43,881 nucleotides of DNA from Anaerolineaceae bacterium UBA2274. GTDB taxonomy: Bacteria; Chloroflexota; Anaerolineae; Anaerolineales; Anaerolineaceae. Position 1 is the first letter of the stretch. Each line of letters starts with the position of its first letter. This document shows, in pieces, positions 25,133-33,337 of the stretch. Under the pieces are notes generated by a model. The model was not told where the DNA came from and searched no databases. It was given only the letters and a program-made list of their open reading frames with translations. The stretch spans positions 1 through 43,881 of the forward strand of contig DDWY01000015.1 of the NCBI GenBank assembly GCA_002347705.1, written 5' to 3'. The position numbers and the translations under genes were made by a program.

Positions 25133-25651
25133 ATGACGCTAATTGAAGGAATAAATCTGAAAACCCCCATCGGCTGGCTGCGGATTGAAGCCTGCGCCGG
25201 CGAATTAACCAGTATTACTTTGGCAAATTCTCCTGCACCAATAGAATCGAACCAGTCTTCTCTGCTAAATGATGCCGCACAGCAATTGCAGGCTTATTTT
25301 GACGGCAGAACACAGGACTTTTTGCTGCCTTTGGCTTGGAGCAGCATCGCGGGCTTTCGGCGGGATGTCTTGCAGGTTGTGGCAGGTATTCCTTTTGGGG
25401 ATTTGAAAACCTATGGTGAAATTGCCAAAATAGTCGGCAAGCCTGGCGCTGCCCAGGCCGTTGGAGCAGCAGTTGGCCGCAATCCCTGGCTGATTGTGGT
25501 ACCCTGCCATAGGGTGATCGGATCAGACCGAAGTTTGCATGGGTATTCTGCGCCCGGAGGGCTGGACACTAAAGCCTGGCTTCTCCGTCAGGAAGAACAC
25601 GAAATTATCAGAGGCAAAGTGAGCCTCAAAGGGAGTTATGATGGAAAATAA
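25133..25651 (+). CDS. ogt: Methylated-DNA--[protein]-cysteine S-methyltransferase
   Basis: A 172-residue suicide alkyltransferase that removes O6-alkyl groups from guanine. The acceptor is C125 in IVVPCHRVIGSD. The DNA-recognition helix region is FGDLKTYGEIAKIVGKPGAAQAVGAAVGRNP. The N-terminal part (TPIGWLRIEACAGELTSI) fits the Ogt type, without the Ada DNA-binding half. The ATG at 25133 is chosen because AAGG lies 5 nt upstream and the family N-terminus aligns there; the frame reaches back to a TTG at 25073. The 3' end overlaps era by 11-14 bp, so ogt, era and yhhN form one unit. Confidence 0.93.
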   Translation: MTLIEGINLKTPIGWLRIEACAGELTSITLANSPAPIESNQSSLLNDAAQQLQAYFDGRTQDFLLPLAWSSIAGFRRDVLQVVAGIPFGDLKTYGEIAKIVGKPGAAQAVGAAVGRNPWLIVVPCHRVIGSDRSLHGYSAPGGLDTKAWLLRQEEHEIIRGKVSLKGSYDGK

Positions 25652-26555
25652 TCAGGAATCAGAATTTCGCTCAGGTTTTGTGGCACTGATCGGAAAACCA
25701 AACGTGGGCAAGAGCACCTTGCTCAACCGCCTCTTGGGGCAGCCGATTGCGGGCATCTCTGCCAAACCGCAGACCACCCGCAGGCGCCAGTTGGGTATCC
25801 TCACCGCCAAGGAGTATCAGATCATTTTCGTCGACACACCCGGTCTCACTGACGCCAAGGACAAGCTCGCCAAATCGATTAATTCGGAAGTGCAATTTGC
25901 ACTGAACGACTCGGACCTTTTAGTGCTTCTGGTTGATGCCAGTAATCCAGCTGAAACGATGGATGAGAAACTCTTGGACGCAATCCAGGCTTCGAGAAAG
26001 CAACCGCCTGTGTTGGTCGTTTTCAATAAGGCGGACCGCCTTAACAAATCCACTTTTGCACAGCTTTCTGCCTTATACCGCGAAAAACTCCCGCAGGCAC
26101 GCACACTGCAAATCTCCGCTTTGGATGGGTCAGGGGTAAAAACGATGCTGCAGGAGATTGTTGGCTTGCTTCCGCTGGGTCCGCAATATTTTCCGGAAGA
26201 ACAAATAACAGAAGATTACGAGCGGGATATTGCGGCAGAGATGATCCGGGCAGTCTGCATGGATATGTTGGCTGAGGAAATGCCCTACTCGATCGCCACA
26301 CAGGTGCAATCATACAAAGAGCGTGAAAATGGCACGCTCTACATTGACGCGACAATTTATGTGGAACGCGAGAGTCAGAAAGGGATCGTAATCGGGCGGA
26401 AAGGTCAGATGATCCGGGAAATTGGCACCAAGGCGCGCGAGGAACTGGAACGCGTTACCGGGCAGAATGTCTTCCTGGAGTTGGTGGTCAAAGTACAAAA
26501 GGATTGGAAGAACGACCAGGCATTCTTGAAACAAATAGGCCTCTCGGGTGGCTAA
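25641..26555 (+). CDS. era: GTPase Era
   Basis: A 304-residue GTPase that binds 16S rRNA and helps 30S maturation. G1 is GKPNVGKST, the switch and G2 region is ISAKPQTTRRRQLGI, G3 is VDTPGL, and G4 is FNKAD. The C-terminal KH domain has VIGRKGQMIREIGTKAREELERVTG. The second ATG (25641) is chosen because GGGAG lies 5 nt before it; the ATG at 25638 is only 2 nt from that site. It overlaps the ogt end and the yhhN start region, a tight operon. Confidence 0.95.
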   Translation: MENNQESEFRSGFVALIGKPNVGKSTLLNRLLGQPIAGISAKPQTTRRRQLGILTAKEYQIIFVDTPGLTDAKDKLAKSINSEVQFALNDSDLLVLLVDASNPAETMDEKLLDAIQASRKQPPVLVVFNKADRLNKSTFAQLSALYREKLPQARTLQISALDGSGVKTMLQEIVGLLPLGPQYFPEEQITEDYERDIAAEMIRAVCMDMLAEEMPYSIATQVQSYKERENGTLYIDATIYVERESQKGIVIGRKGQMIREIGTKAREELERVTGQNVFLELVVKVQKDWKNDQAFLKQIGLSGG

Positions 26556-26556
26556 C

Positions 26557-27237
26557 ATGGCAGACGTAATCCGTGTGTTCCCGGTAGTGGGAATCGCTAT
26601 GGTGAGCCTGATCAACTGGGTCTCAGCCTGGCAAATGCGGATGATCCCCTATTACGTCACCAAACCTGTCGTGTTGTTGGGTTTGATCCTGTTGATGGTG
26701 TTGCGTGTGCCTCTCACCCCAGAGAGGCTGCCATTCCTGCTCGGACTGGTCTTTTCTTTGCTTGGCGATATTTTTCTGATCCCGAGAGGCACGCGTTGGT
26801 TCTTGGTTGGCATGGGAGCCTTTTCGGTTGCCCAGCTAATGTATATCTGGGGATTTAACCTCTCTATGGTCACACTGCCGGTTTTGGTTGTGGGGTTGGT
26901 CGCTTGGCTTGTGGGTGTGATTCTTATTCACATGCTGGTAAACAGATTTTCAGGCTCATCGAGCATCAATAAAGCCATCCTGCCTTTCATGAAGGGCTAC
27001 GGCGCGCTGTTGCTGGCGATGGTTATGAGCGCATTATTGTGCCTTGCCAGACCTGCCTGGTCGGACCGGGCAGCCGTGATGGCTGGCATCGGCGGTGTTC
27101 TGTTTTTCTTGTCTGATGGAATGATTGCCCTGGATAAGCTCGACCGGCGCTTGCCTAAATACAGATTTTGGATCATTGTCACTTATCACCTTGCCCAGTT
27201 TTTGATCGTTGGTGCTGTGATACAATTACCCGGATAG
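26557..27237 (+). CDS. YhhN family integral membrane protein (lysoplasmalogenase-like)
   Basis: A 226-residue, very hydrophobic protein with about eight membrane helices. YhhN features are visible: YYVTKPVVLLGLILLMVL, FLLGLVFSLLGDIFLIP with its internal Asp, FLVGMGAFSVAQLMYIWGF, SDGMIALDKL, and IIVTYHLAQFLIVGAV at the end. Eukaryotic TMEM86B of this family is a lysoplasmalogenase, while many bacterial members are untested. The ATG at 26557 has GGGTGG 6 nt before it; a GTG at 26548 overlaps the era stop. It is the last gene of ogt-era-yhhN. Confidence 0.85.
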   Translation: MADVIRVFPVVGIAMVSLINWVSAWQMRMIPYYVTKPVVLLGLILLMVLRVPLTPERLPFLLGLVFSLLGDIFLIPRGTRWFLVGMGAFSVAQLMYIWGFNLSMVTLPVLVVGLVAWLVGVILIHMLVNRFSGSSSINKAILPFMKGYGALLLAMVMSALLCLARPAWSDRAAVMAGIGGVLFFLSDGMIALDKLDRRLPKYRFWIIVTYHLAQFLIVGAVIQLPG

Positions 27238-27328
27238 TGATTGCAGATTGGATAACAATCAATAGAAATCGGGCAAGGGCTCTATTTACAATACAACTGG
27301 AATCAAAAACGCAAAAACGCAAAAATAA

Positions 27329-27357
27329 TTGACTCTTTCATGCCGAAGGAGTATACT
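27329..27357 (+). promoter_or_regulatory. Sigma-70-type promoter of the S1-domain gene
   Basis: TTGACT (27329-27334) and TATACT (27352-27357) are spaced by exactly 17 bp, each 5 of 6 to consensus. A start near 27364 leaves a leader of about 30 nt that contains GGAGAAA before the ATG at 27395. Confidence 0.8.
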
Positions 27358-27394
27358 GAAAAGTTGTGAACATTTAACTTTGGAGAAATTAACT

Positions 27395-28180
27395 ATGGAT
27401 GCCCCCGTCGAAAATAAGAATGAAGAAACAAAAATTAAACCTAAGGATAAATTCGAAGGGAAGGTTTTAAAAACCTCGTTGCAAGGTGCTTTGATTGATA
27501 TCAACAATCCTGTGCCGGCATTCCTGCATATTTCTCAGGTTATTGATCCCAAAAATCCTGATGCTGTTTTGAAATCACTTGAAGATGTCCTCAAGGTGGA
27601 TGATGTCGTAACAGTCTGGGTGCGTCGTGTGCTGAAAGACCACCTCGAGTTGACTATGCGTGAGCCTCTGGATTATGAGTGGCGCGAATTGGCGCCAGAC
27701 ATGGTTGTGCATGGAAAGGTTTTGCGGCTGGAATCATTCGGTGCTTTCGTGGAAATTGGTGCCGAACGCCCAGGCTTAATCCATGTCAGTGAACTCTCGC
27801 ACAGTTATGTGCGCACTCCAAACGAAGTCGTCAAAGTAGGCGACGAGCTGGATGTGAAAGTTCTGGAAGTTGACCGCCGTAAGAAGCAGATTAAGCTCAG
27901 CCTGAAGGCTCTGCTGGAAGCTCCTGAAGAATTATACTCAGAACCAAAGCGTTCTGGTCGCAAGGGCAAAGGTCAGAAGAAGGATGTTTTTGAAGAAACA
28001 GCCGAGGAAGTCGTCCCTGATCCTACATACATGGAAATTGCACTGCGCAAAGCCATGGACCAGGCCGAACAGCGTCTGCCAGAGATTGAAAGTCGTGTAA
28101 AGAAATCTAAATCCTTCAGCAGTGAGGCGGATGAAATCTTCGAAAGAACGATGCAAAACAAGATCAATGACAAGGACTAA
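27395..28180 (+). CDS. S1 RNA-binding domain protein (two S1 repeats)
   Basis: A 261-residue protein with two S1/OB domains. Residues ~17-90 hold the first (FEGKVLKTSLQGALIDINNP, then AFLHISQV) and residues ~105-175 the second (VVHGKVLRLESFGAFVEIG, GLIHVSELSH, VKVGDELDVKVLEVD). A charged, Lys/Glu-rich C-terminal tail of ~80 residues follows. It is much shorter than ribosomal protein S1 (four to six repeats) and resembles the short S1-like proteins of Gram-positive and Chloroflexota genomes that bind RNA or ribosomes. The ATG at 27395 is fixed by the promoter and GGAGAAA site upstream; any earlier start would lie inside the promoter. Confidence 0.88.
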   Translation: MDAPVENKNEETKIKPKDKFEGKVLKTSLQGALIDINNPVPAFLHISQVIDPKNPDAVLKSLEDVLKVDDVVTVWVRRVLKDHLELTMREPLDYEWRELAPDMVVHGKVLRLESFGAFVEIGAERPGLIHVSELSHSYVRTPNEVVKVGDELDVKVLEVDRRKKQIKLSLKALLEAPEELYSEPKRSGRKGKGQKKDVFEETAEEVVPDPTYMEIALRKAMDQAEQRLPEIESRVKKSKSFSSEADEIFERTMQNKINDKD

Positions 28181-28225
28181 AATGCGCGATAGCAAGCGGC
28201 TGCGCGTAGTCTAAGAGAAGCAAAC

Positions 28226-28265
28226 CGGGGAGGGCTGGAATAAACAGCCCTCCCCGATACTTTTT
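28226..28265 (+). terminator. Rho-independent terminator between the S1 gene and pyrG
   Basis: CGGGGAGGGCTG (28226-28237) and CAGCCCTCCCCG (28245-28256) pair over 12 bp around GAATAAA, followed by ATACTTTTT. It ends the S1 transcript; it could also lie in the pyrG leader if pyrG transcription starts further upstream. Confidence 0.85.
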
Positions 28266-28293
28266 AATTAAAAGGATTGATTCAGGAGGTCAG

Positions 28294-29937
28294 ATGGCAA
28301 CAAAGCTGATATTCTTTACTGGCGGTGTAATCTCATCTGTGGGGAAGGGCGTGACTGCCTCATCGGTGGGCAGGCTGCTCAAAGCTCGGGGATTTGAGAT
28401 CACGATTCAGAAGCTGGATCCGTACCTCAATGTAGATCCGGGTACGCTCAGCCCTTATCAGCATGGTGAAGTTTTTGTTTTGGATGATGGGTCAGAAACC
28501 GATCTGGATTTGGGGCATTACGAACGTTTTTGCGACCTTCATCTGAAAAAAACCAGCACGGTTACCACAGGTCAGGTCTACGAAGAGGTCATTAATCGTG
28601 AGCGCTGTGGGGATTACCTCGGCGGCACTATCCAGGTTATTCCTCACATCACCAATGAAATCAAAAAACGGGTGGACTTGCTGACACGCTCGACGGACGC
28701 GGATATTGCTCTCATCGAAGTCGGTGGCACGGTCGGCGACATCGAAAGTCAGCCTTTCCTTGAAGCCATCAGGGAGCTGCGAAACGATCTGGGTCGTGAA
28801 AACACAGCCTTTGTGCACATCACCTGGCTGCCTTACTTGCGCGCGACCAATGAAACCAAAACCAAACCCACCCAACATTCAGTGCGTGAATTGCGATCTA
28901 TAGGTATCTTGCCAGATATGATCATCGCTCGCAGCGATTTTCCATTTGAAGAGGAGCTTTCGCGCAAAATTTCTCAATTTTGTGACGTTCGCAAAGAAGC
29001 TGTGATACCCCTGGTGACAGCGGATCTGCTGTACGAAATTCCACTGGTACTTGAACAGGCTCATGTTGCTGATATCCTCCTGGAACGGCTGGCACTGGAA
29101 CCCAAACATCCTCCAAAGCTCCAGGGTTGGAAAACAATGGTCGCAGAACTCAAACGCCAGAAGCCCACTATCAAAATTGGGCTGGTGGGTAAATATGTTG
29201 AGCTGCATGATGCCTACTTGAGCGTCAGAGAAGCCTTGAACCATGCCGCCCTTTATTATGGGGTGGGTGTGGACTTGCAGTGGATTTCCTCGACAGTTAT
29301 CGAAAAGAGCAACGTGCAGGAATTACTTACCGGTCTGGATGCCATCCTCGTTCCTGGTGGATTTGGCAGTCGTGGTGTCGAGGGAAAAGTTTTGGCGGCA
29401 CAGTATGCGCGGGAAAACAAGATCCCCTACCTGGGACTCTGCCTGGGTCTGCAAGTGATGATGATTGATTTTGCCCGCAACGTTCTGGGCTTAAAAGAGG
29501 CAGATTCCGCTGAATTTAACAAGCTCACCCCCGACCCGGTGATTGACCTTATGTTGGAACAGCGCGGATTGAGTCAGTTGGGCGGCACGATGCGCCTGGG
29601 TCTTTATCCCTGCCACATCAAACCCAACACCAAGGCTCGGGATTTGTTCCAGGCGGATGTCATCCAGGAACGTCACCGCCATCGCTATGAAGTCAATAAC
29701 GACTATCGAGAAGAGTTTGAAGAAAATGGGATGGTCTTTTCGGGTTTGTCTCCGGATGGCGTTTTGGTGGAGATGGCAGAGTTAAAGGATCATCCATATA
29801 TGCTGGCTTCTCAATTTCATCCTGAGTTTTTATCGCGCCCTAACCGGGCACACCCGTTGTTTCTTGGATTGATCGAAGCCGCCTGTAAAAAAGCTGGCTT
29901 ATCGGACAAAAAGGTTAACCTTGACTTCACGAATTGA
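28294..29937 (+). CDS. pyrG: CTP synthase
   Basis: A 547-residue enzyme that makes CTP from UTP using glutamine and ATP. The synthetase domain begins KLIFFTGGVISSVGKGVTASS with its P-loop, then QKLDPYLNVDPGTLSPYQHGEV. The glutaminase domain has the nucleophile C383 in YLGLCLGLQ and the HPEF segment of the triad. Length and domain order are standard. The start at 28294 has an ideal AGGAGGT site. A terminator separates it from the S1 gene, and eno follows 50 bp downstream with its own -10 box. Confidence 0.97.
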   Translation: MATKLIFFTGGVISSVGKGVTASSVGRLLKARGFEITIQKLDPYLNVDPGTLSPYQHGEVFVLDDGSETDLDLGHYERFCDLHLKKTSTVTTGQVYEEVINRERCGDYLGGTIQVIPHITNEIKKRVDLLTRSTDADIALIEVGGTVGDIESQPFLEAIRELRNDLGRENTAFVHITWLPYLRATNETKTKPTQHSVRELRSIGILPDMIIARSDFPFEEELSRKISQFCDVRKEAVIPLVTADLLYEIPLVLEQAHVADILLERLALEPKHPPKLQGWKTMVAELKRQKPTIKIGLVGKYVELHDAYLSVREALNHAALYYGVGVDLQWISSTVIEKSNVQELLTGLDAILVPGGFGSRGVEGKVLAAQYARENKIPYLGLCLGLQVMMIDFARNVLGLKEADSAEFNKLTPDPVIDLMLEQRGLSQLGGTMRLGLYPCHIKPNTKARDLFQADVIQERHRHRYEVNNDYREEFEENGMVFSGLSPDGVLVEMAELKDHPYMLASQFHPEFLSRPNRAHPLFLGLIEAACKKAGLSDKKVNLDFTN

Positions 29938-29950
29938 GGTTGGGATAGAC

Positions 29951-29956
29951 TATAAT
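29951..29956 (+). promoter_or_regulatory. -10 box of eno
   Basis: A consensus TATAAT 31 bp before the eno start. The best upstream partner is a TTCACG at 29926-29931 with a 19-bp spacer, so the -35 is uncertain. The ribosome site AGGAAGG follows. Confidence 0.5.
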
Positions 29957-29987
29957 TTATCATTAGAAAAATAAAAGGAAGGTATGT

Positions 29988-31283
29988 ATGGACACAACAA
30001 TTGAATATATCAATGCAATCGAAATCCTTGACTCCCGTGGCAATCCCACGGTGGAAGTTGAAGTTATCCTGGCCGACGGCAGTTTTGGGCGTGCGGCTGT
30101 ACCCTCTGGCGCTTCAACCGGCATCCACGAAGCGCTCGAACTACGCGATGGCGATAAAGCCCGCTACAACGGCAAGGGCGTGCTGAAAGCTGTTGAGAAC
30201 GTCAATAATGAAATCGCCGATGAGCTGTTTGGTTTGGATGCGCTCGAGCAAAAAGCGATCGATGAACTGCTGCTTGAGCTCGACGGCACTCCCAACAAAG
30301 CTAATTTAGGCGCCAATGCCATCCTGGGCACCAGTTTGGCTGTTGCGAAAGCAGCGGCAGCCTCTTTGGGTCTTCCCCTTTACCGTTATCTTGGTGGTGT
30401 TTATGCCCATGTGCTGCCTGTGCCGATGATGAACATCCTCAACGGCGGGGCGCATACTGGCTGGCAGTCCACCGACGCCCAGGAATTCATGGTTATGCCT
30501 TTTGGCGCGCCAAGCTTTGCTGAAGGTTTGCGCTGGGGCGCAGAAATTTATGCCTCGCTGAAGACCGTGCTCAAGAGCAAAGGCTACACCACCCTGGTTG
30601 GCGATGAAGGTGGGTTTGCGCCTGCGTTGAGCGCCAACAATGAAGCTGTGGAACTCATCCTTGAGGCAATTGAAAAAGCAGGCTATAAAGCCGGTACGGA
30701 CGTGGCAATTGCCCTCGATCCTGCCGCTTCTGAGTTCTATGAGGAAGATACAAAGCTCTACAACCTTCGCAAAGAAGGTCGCAAGCTGACTTCGGACCAA
30801 ATGGTGGAATTCTGGACAAACTGGATCAACCAGTACCCGATTGTATCAATCGAAGACGGTTTCGCCCAGGATGACTGGGAAGGCTGGAAGAATTTCACCG
30901 CCCTCAACGGGCATCGTTTGCAAATCGTGGGTGATGACCTGCTCGTGACCAACCCCGAGCGTGTTGCTCGAGCAATCGAAGAGAAAGCCTGCAACTCGCT
31001 GCTGGTCAAGGTCAACCAGATCGGATCCCTGACCGAGACAATGAAAGCCGTCAGTATGGTTCAGAACAATGGTTGGCGCGCTGTCTGCTCGCATCGCTCC
31101 GGTGAGACAGAAGACAGCACCATTGCTGACCTGGTTGTCGCGATGAATATGGGCCAAATCAAGACGGGCGCTCCCGCCCGCTCTGACCGCGTGGCAAAAT
31201 ACAACCAACTTCTGCGGATCGAACAGGAACTCGACCTAACAGCCAAGTATGCTGGCTGGGACGCACTGGCGATCAAATTCTAA
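29988..31283 (+). CDS. eno: Enolase (phosphopyruvate hydratase)
   Basis: A 431-residue glycolytic enzyme converting 2-phosphoglycerate to phosphoenolpyruvate. It shows ILDSRGNPTVEVEV, the substrate-loop VPSGASTGIHEALELRD, GDEGGFAP, the Mg-binding ALDPAASEFYE and SIEDGFAQDDW, then GDDLLVTNPERV, and SHRSGETEDSTIADL near the end. All key features are present at the standard length. A strong terminator follows at 31303. Confidence 0.97.
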   Translation: MDTTIEYINAIEILDSRGNPTVEVEVILADGSFGRAAVPSGASTGIHEALELRDGDKARYNGKGVLKAVENVNNEIADELFGLDALEQKAIDELLLELDGTPNKANLGANAILGTSLAVAKAAAASLGLPLYRYLGGVYAHVLPVPMMNILNGGAHTGWQSTDAQEFMVMPFGAPSFAEGLRWGAEIYASLKTVLKSKGYTTLVGDEGGFAPALSANNEAVELILEAIEKAGYKAGTDVAIALDPAASEFYEEDTKLYNLRKEGRKLTSDQMVEFWTNWINQYPIVSIEDGFAQDDWEGWKNFTALNGHRLQIVGDDLLVTNPERVARAIEEKACNSLLVKVNQIGSLTETMKAVSMVQNNGWRAVCSHRSGETEDSTIADLVVAMNMGQIKTGAPARSDRVAKYNQLLRIEQELDLTAKYAGWDALAIKF

Positions 31284-31302
31284 ACATTCTTCTTAAAAGC
31301 CT

Positions 31303-31333
31303 GCATCCCCTCCTTGTGAGGGGATGCTTTTTT
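31303..31333 (+). terminator. Rho-independent terminator of eno
   Basis: GCATCCCCTC (31303-31312) and GAGGGGATGC (31318-31327) pair over 10 bp around CTTGT, then six T residues. Confidence 0.92.
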
Positions 31334-31365
31334 AACCTCGTAGTCTAGGCGAAGGTTCTCTCTGG

Positions 31366-31371
31366 TAAACT
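31366..31371 (+). promoter_or_regulatory. Extended -10 element of the UDGb gene
   Basis: TGGTAAACT: the hexamer TAAACT is 4 of 6 to consensus and has a TGn extension. It ends 6 nt before the ATG at 31378, leaving no room for a ribosome site. Confidence 0.4.
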
Positions 31372-31377
31372 TTGGCA

Positions 31378-32058
31378 ATGGAAAAAACACTGGAGAATAT
31401 TGAAGAAGAAGTGATCTCCTGCCACAAGTGCCCCAGGCTGGTGGAGTGGCGTGAGGAAGTTGCCCGCGTGAAAAGGAAAGCTTACCGCGACCAGGAGTAT
31501 TGGGGCAGGCCAGTGCCTGGATTTGGCGATCCCGAGGCAAGGCTGCTGGTTTTGGGGTTGGCACCGGGCGCGCACGGGTCCAACCGCACGGGGAGGATGT
31601 TTACGGGGGATGGTTCCGGAAATTTCCTCTATCCCGCGCTCTTTCGGGCAGGGCTTGCCAGTCAGCCCGAAGCCAGCGCGATTGGGGATGGGATGGTTTT
31701 GAAAGATGTCTTCATCTCGGCAGTTTGCCGCTGCGCGCCGCCTGCGAATAAACCCACCCGGGAAGAAATTTTTAACTGCCTCCCTTGGTTGACAGGCGAA
31801 ATGCAGGCATTATCGCGCCTGCAGGGGGTGGTGGTGCTGGGAAAGATAGCCATGGACGGGCTGCTTAGCTTGCCGGCTTTTTCCGAATTGCCCAAAAAGC
31901 AATTTTCTTTTAGGCATGACCGATTCTATGAAACATTGCAAGGGTTGCCCTGGATTCTCTGTTCCTATCACCCCAGCCTGCAAAACACCCAAACCGGACG
32001 CCTGACCGCAGAGATGTTTGATCAGGTCTGGCAAAAGGCAAAGGACTACCTCAAATAG
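31378..32058 (+). CDS. Uracil-DNA glycosylase, UDGb (family 5) type with Fe-S cluster
   Basis: A 226-residue glycosylase. The Fe-S cluster cysteines begin with C15-x-x-C18 (SCHKCPRL), with further cysteines in AVCRCAPPANKP and a later EIFNC. Motif 1 is LGLAPGAHGSNRTGRMFTGD, characteristic of UDGb/family 5, which removes uracil and some other deaminated bases. Motif 2 is SYHPSLQNTQTGRLT. Family 5 enzymes are usually found in Actinobacteria, Thermus, Chloroflexota and archaea. The ATG at 31378 is preferred to a TTG at 31372. No Shine-Dalgarno precedes it, and an extended -10 lies 6 nt upstream, suggesting a leaderless mRNA. It follows the eno terminator. Confidence 0.88.
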   Translation: MEKTLENIEEEVISCHKCPRLVEWREEVARVKRKAYRDQEYWGRPVPGFGDPEARLLVLGLAPGAHGSNRTGRMFTGDGSGNFLYPALFRAGLASQPEASAIGDGMVLKDVFISAVCRCAPPANKPTREEIFNCLPWLTGEMQALSRLQGVVVLGKIAMDGLLSLPAFSELPKKQFSFRHDRFYETLQGLPWILCSYHPSLQNTQTGRLTAEMFDQVWQKAKDYLK

Positions 32059-32107
32059 CTGCCATTCGAACGAGCCATCACACTTAGCTTGAGACGACTT
32101 TCCACCT

Positions 32108-32280
32108 GTCATTGCGAGACCTTTGCCTGGAATAACTTTGTCGTGGTGCCAGGCAACAATTTGGCAAAGGTCGCGGCAATCTAAAATGTGCGTATTCAAT
32201 CAAAAATGAGGGGTTACAAATGGATTATTTCGTGTGCTTTATCAGCAGTTTAGATTGCTTCACAACTGAGGTTCGCAATA
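32108..32280. repeat. GTCATTGCGA element, copy C
   Basis: A 173-bp element in reverse orientation to copies A and B. It starts GTCATTGCGAGACCTTTGCC, contains the pairing GGCAAAGGTCGCGGCAATC, then CAGCAGTTTAGATTGCTTC, and ends GAGGTTCGCAAT. Its middle (GTGCGTATTCAATC, AAAAATGAGGGG) differs from A/B. Confidence 0.75.
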
Positions 32281-32348
32281 CCCAGAGGGCACGATGTGGC
32301 AGATTAACAGACAGATCATTGCGCTGGCGTAGCGATGACAAACCTCCT

Positions 32349-32522
32349 GTCATTGCGAGACCTTTGCCGGGAAAATTTTTTGGTATCAAGACACTGATTA
32401 GCAAAGGTCGCGGCAATCTAAAATGTGTGTAATCAAACTGAAACGACGTGGGGATGCCTAACTGTTGAGTTTTGTAAATTGCCAGCAGTTTAGATTGCTT
32501 CACAACTGAGGTTCGCAATGAC
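32349..32522. repeat. GTCATTGCGA element, copy D
   Basis: A 174-bp element with the same ends and orientation as copy C (GTCATTGCGAGACC to GGTTCGCAATGAC). Its middle (GTGTGTAATCAAACTG, AACGACGTGGGG) differs from both C and A/B. Confidence 0.75.
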
Positions 32523-32535
32523 AGATTAAAAGACA

Positions 32536-32628
32536 GGTCGCGACAATCTAAAATGTGCGTATTCAATCAAAAATGAGGGGTTACAAATGGATTATTTCGT
32601 GTGCTCTATCAGCAGTTTAGATTGCTTC
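32536..32628. repeat. GTCATTGCGA element, partial copy E
   Basis: A 93-bp segment that matches 32169-32261 of copy C with two mismatches. It lacks both terminal GTCATTGCGA arms, so it is a recent partial duplicate. Confidence 0.75.
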
Positions 32629-32651
32629 GAAAAAATGTGATTTGTCCTGCA

Positions 32652-32731
32652 TGATCTTCGGTAGGGGCGAAGCATTTCAATATAAATGCGATGCTTTTTC
32701 CAAGACATTCGGAAAAAATGCTTCGCCATTA
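32652..32731. repeat. GGGGCGAAGCATTT inverted repeat element
   Basis: Left arm GTAGGGGCGAAGCATTT and right arm AAATGCTTCGCCATTAC are inverted repeats about 45 bp apart; the middle also repeats ATGCGATGCTTTTTCC. It is a palindromic intergenic unit with no coding content. Confidence 0.65.
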
Positions 32732-32889
32732 CATCTGAATCATTTAGAATCCCTTGATCGTGCCGGCGTTTTCGCTGAGCACGCGCTTTGACTGAAGGTC
32801 TCCATTAATTACAACGTAAAAAGCAGATCGCCCCGTTTCGCTCGCGATGACGAACATTCACCATAGCCAGTTTCACGGGCAGAATTAAA

Positions 32890-32957
32890 TCGTAGGGCGA
32901 AATTGAGGGCACCATTAACAATGTCGTGGACGAACCTATCGTGCCCTCAATTCGCCG
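32890..32957. repeat. Inverted repeat element in the 32-33 kb spacer
   Basis: CGTAGGGCGAAATTGAGGGC near 32890 pairs with GTGCCCTCAATTCGCC ending at 32956, with a ~35-bp loop. One base is unpaired in the left arm. It is the third kind of palindromic element in this 1.28-kb gene-free stretch. Confidence 0.6.
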
Positions 32958-32963
32958 ATGGAT

Positions 32964-33216
32964 AACTGATGGTGTGATGGCGGATTGGAAGCACACCAAG
33001 GTTTTTCTAAGATGAGGTTTGCAGTGCCTCCAATACCCTGCTTCGCGGGCACTTCGTCTCGCCCGACGACTCTGTTTGGCCTTGCGGATGCTGCTTAATA
33101 ATAGGCAGATCGTCATACCCTACTTCGCGGGCCTTTTTTTATTATGAATGATTGATGGTGTAATGGCGGATTGGAAGGACGCCGAGGTCCCTTTATGATG
33201 GTGTATGCAGTCTTGC
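32964..33216. repeat. Diverged direct repeat pair
   Basis: ACTGATGGTGTGATGGCGGA near 32964 recurs as ATTGATGGTGTAATGGCGGA near 33149, and the similarity runs on through TTGGAAG and C/GACRCCRAGGT for about 65 bp. The DNA between the copies holds TACCCTGCTTCGCGGGC, itself echoed at 33116 as TACCCTACTTCGCGGGCC. No frame is conserved; it is repeat debris between the UDGb gene and the sirtuin. Confidence 0.5.
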
Positions 33217-33337
33217 TTTTGATGTTGGTTTGTACAGGAAAATGAGAGATCGCCACGGTCGCAAGCTCCCTCGCGACGACATGATAAAAGTGCCCAAGCG
33301 AAACTTAAGCTCGCGTTGAAGCCGGTTTATTTACTAT

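Noticed and set aside
28181..28293. pyrG attenuator of the Bacillus kind (reiterative G addition)
   Set aside because: The G-rich strand of the hairpin is on the 5' side, opposite to what that mechanism needs. A plain terminator for the S1 gene explains it.
32108..32640. CRISPR-like array
   Set aside because: Repeats are ~170 bp with inverted ends and irregular spacing, not short direct repeats with unique spacers of constant length; no cas genes are present.
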